From Parasitella parasitica (lineage: Eukaryota > Mucoromycota > Mucoromycetes > Mucorales > Mucoraceae), in assembly GCA_025201805.1 (NCBI GenBank), contig MU619252.1, positions 253,855 to 317,854 of the forward strand: DNA of 64,000 bases, in the 5' to 3' direction. The notes below the pieces were generated by a model. The model made no database searches and was not told the origin of the DNA. It saw only the letters and a program-made list of their open reading frames with translations. Each line of letters begins with the position of its first letter. Positions within the stretch are counted from its first letter, which is position 1. Position numbers and translations under genes: made by a program. This document shows, piece by piece, positions 57,326 through 64,000 of the stretch.

Positions 57326-58447
57326 ATGGGCGATGAAATCCAAAGAAAGACCCTGAAAGAAATAGTTAGGCATTTCACGCCATCGTGGTTTAGTATCATT
57401 ATGGGTACAGGTATTCTTTCGATTCTGCTACAAGTTTTTCCTTTCCAATTCCGAGGACTACAGACAATCGCGCTGGTTATCTTCATCATGAACGTAGTCA
57501 TGTTTTGCGTATTCCTCATCATCACAATTGCAAGATACGCTATTTGGCCGTCGATTATCATACTTGTGTTGGAGCATTCGAATCAAAGTCTGTTTTTAGG
57601 AACAATGCCAATGGGATTAACGACGATCACAAACTTCATCACTCTCGCGCTGATAGATAAATTTCCCTGGGGTCAAAATCTAGCGTTTGTGCTGTGGATC
57701 ATTGAATATGTGCTGACAATCTTGACTGTTTTGGTGGTACCCTATTTTGTAATTGTACATCACAACCATGCACTGGATACCATGAATGGTACTTGGTTGC
57801 TGCCTATCGTTCCATGCGTGGTTGCTTCCGCCTCTGGTGGTTTATTAGCTCAGCATTTAGATCAAGGCCGTGCTCTAGTTATCTTGATCATATCTATTAT
57901 TACAATGGGAATGGGTCTATTATTAGCCTTATCCGTTATTGCTATATACTTTCATCGATTGGTCGTACACAAACTACCACCTAGAGAGGTCATCATCAGT
58001 TCCTTTTTACCGCTTGGTCCGCTTGGCCAAGGCGCTTACGGCTTAATTCAATTAGGAATTGCAAGCAAAACTATTTTGGGTGATCGATATATTCTTGGCC
58101 TGGGAGATGTGGCTCATTCCGTGGGCTTCTTGGCAGCTTTGTTCCTTTGGGGATATGGCGTATGGTATTTAGTTGTAGCCACTTTTTCTGTATGCATAAC
58201 AACAAGACAAGGTATTCCTTTTAATATGGGCTGGTGGGCTTTGACGTTCCCCCTTGGCGTCTTCACTACTGCGACTTTAAGTATCGGAGCAACACTTGAT
58301 TCGATGTTTTTCTTAGTCCTAGGCGCAATCTTTACATGCATGTTGGTTTTATTATGGTTATCAGTCATGGCCAAAACACTAAAAGGGATTTTTACTGGCG
58401 AAATGTTTTATGCTCCCTGTTTATCGCCTGTAGTCTTGAACGTATAA
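57326..58447 (+). CDS. SSU1: TDT-family anion exporter, SSU1-like (sulfite efflux)
   Basis: Plasma-membrane transporter of the tellurite-resistance/dicarboxylate transporter family; fungal members export sulfite (Ssu1) or take up malate (Mae1). Single exon, 373 aa. About ten hydrophobic helices can be counted, beginning at WFSIIMGTGILSILL after a short N-terminal HFTPSWFS, the typical start of the family. Helix-borne motifs include FLGTMPMG and LPLGPLGQGAYGLIQLG, with GWWALTFPLGVFT near the end, all shared with Ssu1/Mae1. The GxFTxxTL motif conserved at the end agrees. Sulfite versus malate cannot be decided by eye; SSU1-type is favoured by the overall look and 373-aa length. It converges on the Rab11 gene, with 42 bp between stop codons. 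Confidence 0.85.
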   Translation: MGDEIQRKTLKEIVRHFTPSWFSIIMGTGILSILLQVFPFQFRGLQTIALVIFIMNVVMFCVFLIITIARYAIWPSIIILVLEHSNQSLFLGTMPMGLTTITNFITLALIDKFPWGQNLAFVLWIIEYVLTILTVLVVPYFVIVHHNHALDTMNGTWLLPIVPCVVASASGGLLAQHLDQGRALVILIISIITMGMGLLLALSVIAIYFHRLVVHKLPPREVIISSFLPLGPLGQGAYGLIQLGIASKTILGDRYILGLGDVAHSVGFLAALFLWGYGVWYLVVATFSVCITTRQGIPFNMGWWALTFPLGVFTTATLSIGATLDSMFFLVLGAIFTCMLVLLWLSVMAKTLKGIFTGEMFYAPCLSPVVLNV

Positions 58448-58489
58448 CCACGTATTTATTAGATAATAAAAAAAAAAGTGTAGAACACA

Positions 58490-59468
58490 TTAACAGCATC
58501 CGCCACCTGCAGCGTTTTCTTGAGCACTGTTACCGCCACTTCTTGATAATCCACCTCCTGCAGATTGATCTTGACTTGCTGTAGGGGGTGAAAGTTTAAT
58601 TGTATTTTGACCAGGAGCATTTACATTGTTATCATCTGCAGTTTTGACTGATTTTGGCATGTTTTCGTAAATGCGTTCAAATACGGTTTTAAATGCGGAA
58701 TCAACATTGGTTGAGTCTAAAGCACTAGTTTCGAAAAACAGCATCTCTGAATCCTCTGCATATTGAATTGCTTCTTCTGTGCTTACTGCACGCGAATCTT
58801 TTAAATCCACCTTGTTTCCAACCAACATCAGCGATATTTTATCATCAGAATGATCACGAAGTTCCTTTAACCAATGATCTATATTTTGGAATGATGTTTG
58901 ACGAGTGATATCTGGATCATTATTGTCATGAGTAAAAGATTGTCTTTCTTATTATCCTATTGTACCATAAACCAATAGAGCACCTACAGCACCGCGATAA
59001 TAACTACGAGCAAATAACGTTTTTAAGTATACCATTAGCCATTTAAAACACTAAATACTTTACGCTCCAGTGATTGCTCTATAACGTTCTTGTCCACTCG
59101 TGTCCCAAATTTGTGCTTTGATAGTGTGCTCGTTCTTTATATTTTTGATTAAAACGCATATCTCAGTATATGCTGTCCATTACTTACAATTTTGATATTC
59201 TTCGTCGCAAATTCCACACCTAATGTGTTGTCACTATCGGATGCATATGCCATGTTTTGAATTCATATACACTTACCGATAGTACTTTTTGACTCGAGAT
59301 TAAACTCGTCATTCTATTGTTTTTGTTTACATACTTTTCAAAAATCATATTTCACTTAACACGGAAAAGAAAACTTACAGTGAAGCGAGACAACAAATTG
59401 GATTTTCCTACACTTGAGTCGCCTATAATCACAATCTTGAATAAATAATCGTAATCGTCTTCAGACAT
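58490..59468 (-). CDS. YPT31: Rab11/Ypt31-type small GTPase
   Basis: Rab GTPase controlling exit from late Golgi and recycling endosomes. Exons 59468-59379, 59313-59277, 59219-59188, 59134-59064, 59003-58966 and 58911-58490 total 690 nt (229 aa). G1 is [14 protein letters not shown]; switch I carries [12 protein letters not shown], the Rab11 hallmark. G3 reads [31 protein letters not shown] follows, then G4 GNKVDLKD and G5 ETSALDS. The C-terminus is a Ser/Gly-rich linker ending GGGCC, for double geranylgeranylation. The usual G3 is WDTAGQE; the Ala-to-Ser change next to the catalytic Gln is unusual. Five short introns split the GTPase domain, so simple frames show only the ends of the protein. 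Confidence 0.94.
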
Positions 59469-60660
59469 ATTTTTTTCTTCTTTTTTGTCGAATGTATATA
59501 GATATAAATGAGAGAAAAAGCAAAAAGCACAAAACGGGCCTATGAAGTTGAATTTATATACTGATTGAGAAGAGGTCCAATTTGCGTAACCATTGAATTG
59601 CAATACCTGAAAGAAACTTTTTTTTATTCGTTAAATAAGATCGCGAGTTGTGTTTTATACTTTACAAGAATTATGATATTTCATTATGAGAAACTTGAAT
59701 GGCCAAATGCCACAAAATACTTCACCGTGAAAAGTCTCAATCATTTCTAGCACATGCCTTTTTCCTCCTGGTGTTTTTTGAGATTGGACCAAACTAATTA
59801 GCAATAACGCGGTTTATTGCTGAAGATCCAGGTCATCTAGACTTTTTTTCAGAGAAAATTCGTTGTTTGCTTGTTTTAATTGTCTTTAAACTAAAATAGG
59901 TTTAAATATTACTATACTTCAGATGTTGCAGATTATAGTCTTATTAATTTCATAATTGTTTCGATTTTTACGTGGTTTTAAACATTTCTTAAAGCTGGGT
60001 AATAAAACATTTTCATTATTTTGCTGAAATACCTTCAGAATAATTTCTCATATGCATTGCTCAATTTTAAGATGCTTTTGTATGTCAAAATAAGTCAGTG
60101 AAATGAATCTGCCAATTGATACTTTTAAAAACATCACGTAACCATTTTCTTTTTGAGAATTAGCAAATTGTAAATGTAGAAAATATGCAAACATTAATAC
60201 TGATGATACTCTGGGGTGGTGCTGTTTTGTGAATAAAATTGGGTTGTTTGGAATTTCTTGTAGTAAAAACAGATCAATCCCGAGACTAATTCAACTGTTT
60301 TGCTGTTGTTTAAGTGTATATTATGTCATATAACTAGGATGGTATGGTATCTCTGCAATAGAATAGCAATTGAGAATATAAGACAGAATTTAGACGTAAG
60401 AAAGTTCGATTCATTTCAAATATACAGTATAATTCAAGATACATCCAAGGCGAGACGTTTCCAGTTTTCAACATCAGATTCAGGAACATGGCTTCTATTG
60501 GCTCAAAATTCAATCACGTGAGAATAATTAACTAAAGTAACAAAATTTATTTTACGCTCACAATAAATCAAGCAAAGCCGGGCTAGCTCAGTTTAAAGAT
60601 TGTTTTTTTATTTAAAGAATTTAGTGGGCACTCGATATGAGCATAGCCTAATTCCAAGTA
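59469..60660. other. Intergenic, nothing recognised
   Basis: AT-rich. A short plus frame at 60300-60521 has no motif. A tRNA-like box A sequence (GGGCTAGCTCAG near 60576-60587) has no matching box B. Confidence 0.4.
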
Positions 60661-60699
60661 CTAATGTTGAGGACTAAAAAACCCCTGCAGAGCACTATC

Positions 60700-63600
60700 A
60701 GCAAAGAGAAAAAATGGAGTGACAAGTGAATGCAGCACAGTGGGACTAGTGGTGCTACCATTGAGGATCTCGAGGGTCAACCAACGGATGGGAACTTTGA
60801 TTTGACTTACCACCGTGGAGCCGCACGTAGAAAGCAACAATGGAGCATGTTCATCTCTGTCAGATCAACCAGGACGGTACCAAAGAGACGCTGGATCTGG
60901 ATCCGGAGCGATAATAGCCAGAGGATGCACAAGGCAATCAATGGCGTAGAGCAGATGCATAAGAGCAGACCAGTAGACAGGAGGACCATCAGAGGCTTTG
61001 GTAGGCAGACTGTTGAGAACATGGTCAATAGGATGCATACCAATTGGAGCAGGAGGCAAGGCATCAAGCAACGCAGGATCCAGGGCACGGCAGGACAGAA
61101 AGTGATCACGAGAGATGAAAACACCCTCAGGCGAAACACACGGACACTCTTCACGCATATTGGTGAAACGACCAAGGCGCCAACGAACCAGACGACTACG
61201 AGCAGTACGACCCAGAGGCAGATACAGTATTGGGTCAGGTCTTGTAGTGTCAGGGCGACAGGCGCGAAGCAAGGTGTAACGGCCAGTGACAGCAGCAGCA
61301 GAGAGTTGACGATCGACTTGATCTTGCCAGTAGTCATCAAAGATGGTACGCAAGCCAGCAGACGAGGGCACAGCAGCAGGCAGAGACGTATACAGAGGGT
61401 TATCACATATAAAACGATCCAACCGTGTATAGTGCAAGTGTTGACGAAGCAGGACCAAAAGACTATCCGGAGGCAGAGTATCAGCGCGCAGAGCAAAACG
61501 AGTAGCCAGGACATTGTAGCGATGCTTCATACTGGGAAGAGAGGTAATGTGCTTTGCAACATTAACCCAAGTACTACCCACAAACATGCCAACAAGTCGG
61601 TTTTGCAGAGCATCAAGATTGGTGAAATCACGAGCAGAGAGGTGCGAGATGGCCAGACCATACTCCAGCTTGGGACGAATGAAAGTCTTGTACAAGCGAG
61701 AGGAGAGCAGCAGAGAGAAACCAATGCGGTTGACACCCACAGAGTTCAACAGAGCCATAGTCTTGACAGCGCCAGCAGACCTCAGAGACAGAATACCAGG
61801 AGCATACAGACCTTGATACCTGAAAGGCATACCCAGATAGACAAACTCCTCCACAACGGGCAAAGCTTCGCCATACAGAGTGAGAGGAGCACCGGCAAGA
61901 GCAGCAGCAGTACCTAGCACAGCACACTTGGAGGGTTTCCACCGATAGCCAAGAGAGACCGAGTGACCAGCAGCAACATCCAGCATACGCTGCACCTCAG
62001 CTTTGGATCCAAAGACAGCAACATCGTCAGCAAACAGGAGACTATTAATAGCAATAGGAGCATCAGATCCAGGCACAGGCAGCATAGTAGCACCAGTTGC
62101 ACCAGAACGCAAAAGACTCGGTAAAGAGTTGATATACAACGAGTACAGATGTGGACTGAGCACTGAGCCCTGCAGAACACCAGTGGTAGGAGAGAAAGCA
62201 GCCGAGTTGTGATTTGCAATCAACACCGAGACAGACACATCGTCAAACATATTGATCAGCAGCCCCAGGACAGCACGAGGAAGAGTAGAAGCAGCCAAAG
62301 CAGACCAGATAACACGTCGATCAACAGTGTCATATGCTGACTTGATATCTAAGAAAGCGACAACAGGACGACGACGGTGCGCAACAAAGTAATCATGCAT
62401 CAAGTCATGCAAGCAGAGGGCTTGGTCCAGGGGACTACGCTGAGGGCGGAAACCACCTTGGGCCACATCAAGAGCAGGGGAGTGTTCATCCAGAGCCGGC
62501 ATGAGACAGAACTCAAACAACTTACGCACCACCGAAGTGAGCGATATTGGCCGATAGTTACCAGGATCCGAAGCATCTCCCTTCTTAAAGATGGGAAACA
62601 CCTGAGCTTGACGCCACAAAGCAGGAGTGGAAGACCATTGATAGCACAGAGTGAACAACAGAGACAGTACCGGGGCGACCTCAGAGACCAAAGCCTTGAG
62701 CATCTCAGCTTTGATGTGATCAGGACCAGGCGCTTTATGCGTTGGAAGCCGCTGAATAGAAGAGACAATAGTTTCAACATCAAACAGTGACAAATCCTCA
62801 GGCACACAAAAAGGCAGGGCAGAGTCAAAAGCAGGAGGAGCAGCAGGACGGCTAGCAGCAGCAAGCAGAGAACCATCATACACCGAAGCCAAATGAGAAC
62901 CCATAGTAGAGGCAGAAGCAGCAGGACCATCAGGGTGACTGTACGTAGCAGAGGACTCTTTATTACGCTTGATGCGCTTGATAGCAGCAGTAGCCTTTGA
63001 GAAATCACTCTCGAGAACAGTACAGAACTTTTTCCAAGACCTTCGCTTTGCAGCTTGCACCAGAGACCGAAACTTGCGATGCGCAACTTTGTACAGATGC
63101 CATTTCTCGACTTTGCCAATCCCAAAGGCATGGCGCCATTGACTGTAGAGACAATCACGGTAAGAGGCAGCATCTTGAATTTCCTGAGTCCAGTATTTCT
63201 TCCAGTGGCCAGGACGACCAGACTTCACACCAATAGAACTATCCAGACAGTCATACAGACATTGATTCAAAGAATCGTTGAGCGCATTTATGTCGGGACA
63301 AACCCCAGGGGGAGCAGACACCAAACCAGACAGAGTACCAACCAAAGGAGCCACTGAAGATCGAAAGGATTCACGAAGCAAGCCCAAAGGCTGCTCTTTC
63401 GTCAATTTCGAGAGCTTCCACTGACGCCGAGGAGCCAAACCAGTATCACCAGGAGCCACAGGGTCACCAACATCTGCCACATATTCGAAAGTAAGTGTCA
63501 TCAGTCGATGGTCAGAGCCAAGAGACAGATCAGACTCAACCACCAGCTGGGCATCCAAGAAAGCAGACTCTCCAATATTTGTCAGAAACAGGTCAATGAT

Positions 63601-64000
63601 ACTACGCATTTCGTTGCCACCACGAAAAGCAGAGTAGGTGTTCACACCAAAGGCCAAAGACGCATTGAGCACAGACAAGCTATGTTCATCAAACCAAGGT
63701 TTGAGAGCATTTCCACGAGCATTGGAGATAGAATCCCCAGTCAAAGGACCCAACCTAGCATTAAAGTCGCCACACAGAACAGTATCTCGAGTCAGAGGCA
63801 GAGAGTTAAGAGTCGAGAGCACCCTATCAGATGATAGGGGTGGTGGTAGGTAAACACAATGAACCGTAAGGGTGCCAACCTTGAGGGACAGAGTGTGCGG
63901 GTTGTAGGACGGAAGCTGGGACACAGGAAAAGGACAGAAAGGAGAGACTAAAGCAGAAACACCACCAGAACCACGGTTAAAAGCACCAGGTACTTTCGAA
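60700..64000 (-). mobile_element. APE-type non-LTR retrotransposon (LINE), runs off the window
   Basis: Holds the long ORF at 60865-64000 plus about 150-200 bp of 3' sequence. Composition is clearly richer in G+C than the host. The 3' border could not be fixed and no target duplication was seen. The 5' part lies beyond the window. Confidence 0.85.
60865..64000 (-). CDS. LINE ORF: endonuclease and reverse transcriptase (5' partial)
   Basis: The frame is open for at least 1045 codons from the window edge to the stop at 60865, without a break. The first visible Met-like start (GTG at 63924) is not a real start, because the frame continues upstream in-phase (RGSGGVSALVSP). The endonuclease half shows GDFNAR (about 63754-63771) and the GSDHRLM motif (about 63505), the acidic and His catalytic residues of APE nucleases. 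The reverse transcriptase shows NYRPISLTSVVRKLFE, DIKSAYDTVDRR, GVLQGSVLSPHLYSLYINSL and the catalytic FADDVAVFG (62014-62034). A C-terminal C-R-P...WRLGRF region with Cys residues follows. I see no RNase H. Endonuclease and RT appear intact, so this copy may be mobile. The clade is uncertain (Tad1- or L1-like). Confidence 0.93.
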   Translation of the reverse strand, partial: SKVPGAFNRGSGGVSALVSPFCPFPVSQLPSYNPHTLSLKVGTLTVHCVYLPPPLSSDRVLSTLNSLPLTRDTVLCGDFNARLGPLTGDSISNARGNALKPWFDEHSLSVLNASLAFGVNTYSAFRGGNEMRSIIDLFLTNIGESAFLDAQLVVESDLSLGSDHRLMTLTFEYVADVGDPVAPGDTGLAPRRQWKLSKLTKEQPLGLLRESFRSSVAPLVGTLSGLVSAPPGVCPDINALNDSLNQCLYDCLDSSIGVKSGRPGHWKKYWTQEIQDAASYRDCLYSQWRHAFGIGKVEKWHLYKVAHRKFRSLVQAAKRRSWKKFCTVLESDFSKATAAIKRIKRNKESSATYSHPDGPAASASTMGSHLASVYDGSLLAAASRPAAPPAFDSALPFCVPEDLSLFDVETIVSSIQRLPTHKAPGPDHIKAEMLKALVSEVAPVLSLLFTLCYQWSSTPALWRQAQVFPIFKKGDASDPGNYRPISLTSVVRKLFEFCLMPALDEHSPALDVAQGGFRPQRSPLDQALCLHDLMHDYFVAHRRRPVVAFLDIKSAYDTVDRRVIWSALAASTLPRAVLGLLINMFDDVSVSVLIANHNSAAFSPTTGVLQGSVLSPHLYSLYINSLPSLLRSGATGATMLPVPGSDAPIAINSLLFADDVAVFGSKAEVQRMLDVAAGHSVSLGYRWKPSKCAVLGTAAALAGAPLTLYGEALPVVEEFVYLGMPFRYQGLYAPGILSLRSAGAVKTMALLNSVGVNRIGFSLLLSSRLYKTFIRPKLEYGLAISHLSARDFTNLDALQNRLVGMFVGSTWVNVAKHITSLPSMKHRYNVLATRFALRADTLPPDSLLVLLRQHLHYTRLDRFICDNPLYTSLPAAVPSSAGLRTIFDDYWQDQVDRQLSAAAVTGRYTLLRACRPDTTRPDPILYLPLGRTARSRLVRWRLGRFTNMREECPCVSPEGVFISRDHFLSCRALDPALLDALPPAPIGMHPIDHVLNSLPTKASDGPPVYWSALMHLLYAIDCLVHPLAIIAPDPDPASLWYRPG

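Noticed and set aside
60570-60660. tRNA or SINE head from GGGCTAGCTCAG
   Set aside because: No box B (GGTTCGANTCC) or acceptor stem follows, so it is a chance box A match.
60730-61917. 395-codon plus-strand ORF
   Set aside because: Antisense shadow of the LINE reverse-transcriptase ORF; Arg/Gln/Thr-rich composition typical of such shadows and no domain.
62400-63173. 257-codon minus-strand Leu-rich ORF
   Set aside because: Overlaps the LINE ORF in another frame; hydrophobic composition is a by-product of CT-rich coding sequence.

Overview
The window is nuclear DNA of a filamentous fungus, most likely an early-diverging lineage such as Mucoromycota (Mucorales). The reasons are spliceosomal introns that are nearly all 45-70 bp with GTAAG-type donors and CTAAC/CTAAT branch sites, very AT-rich gaps, a chitin synthase fused to a myosin motor, and many decayed non-LTR retrotransposons plus lineage-type repeated ORFs. 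I infer the phylum. No ribosomal or organellar marker is present to prove it.

Layout. 1-4.2 kb: gene-poor, with a decayed LINE 3' end (1.4-2.1 kb) and a broken ORF of unknown family (2.8-3.9 kb). 4.2-7.8 kb: small ORF, then NUP93/NIC96 nucleoporin (-). 7.9-10 kb: LINE reverse-transcriptase fossil and another broken ORF. 10-16.8 kb: mitochondrial thioredoxin (-), a Ser-rich unknown protein (+), amidase (+), ING-family PHD protein (-), REX4 exonuclease (-). 17-18.5 kb: secreted GH15 glucoamylase (+). 20.5-26 kb: DUS3 (+), ICP55-type aminopeptidase (-), acyl-CoA-binding protein (+). 26.5-28.5 kb: transposon fossils, including a Tc1/IS630-type transposase. 28.5-30.9 kb: VPS9-domain Rab GEF (+). 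31-34.4 kb: gene desert plus a broken ORF. 35-43 kb: oxysterol-binding protein (+), a hexokinase-like protein lacking the catalytic Asp (+), PX-BAR sorting nexin (-), TBC RabGAP (+). 43.4-49.7 kb: myosin-motor chitin synthase (-). 50.9-53.7 kb: a 5'-truncated LINE with a 12-bp target-site duplication (interrupted by a gap), then a decayed exonuclease-bearing mobile ORF. 54.3-59.5 kb: CTU2/NCS2 (-), SSU1-type exporter (+), Rab11/Ypt31 GTPase (-). 60.7-64 kb: a long intact LINE ORF (-) running off the window.

Exon structures were worked out by hand from splice consensus, reading-phase continuity and family motifs; all exon lists given sum to whole codons. Several genes group by theme (membrane traffic: VPS9 GEF, TBC GAP, Rab11, sorting nexin, OSBP; tRNA modification: DUS3, CTU2), but eukaryotic neighbours like these need not be co-regulated. 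Two assembly gaps are present (20913-20922 and 51136-51550). The observation I rate highest is the hexokinase-like pseudoenzyme at 37-38.5 kb.
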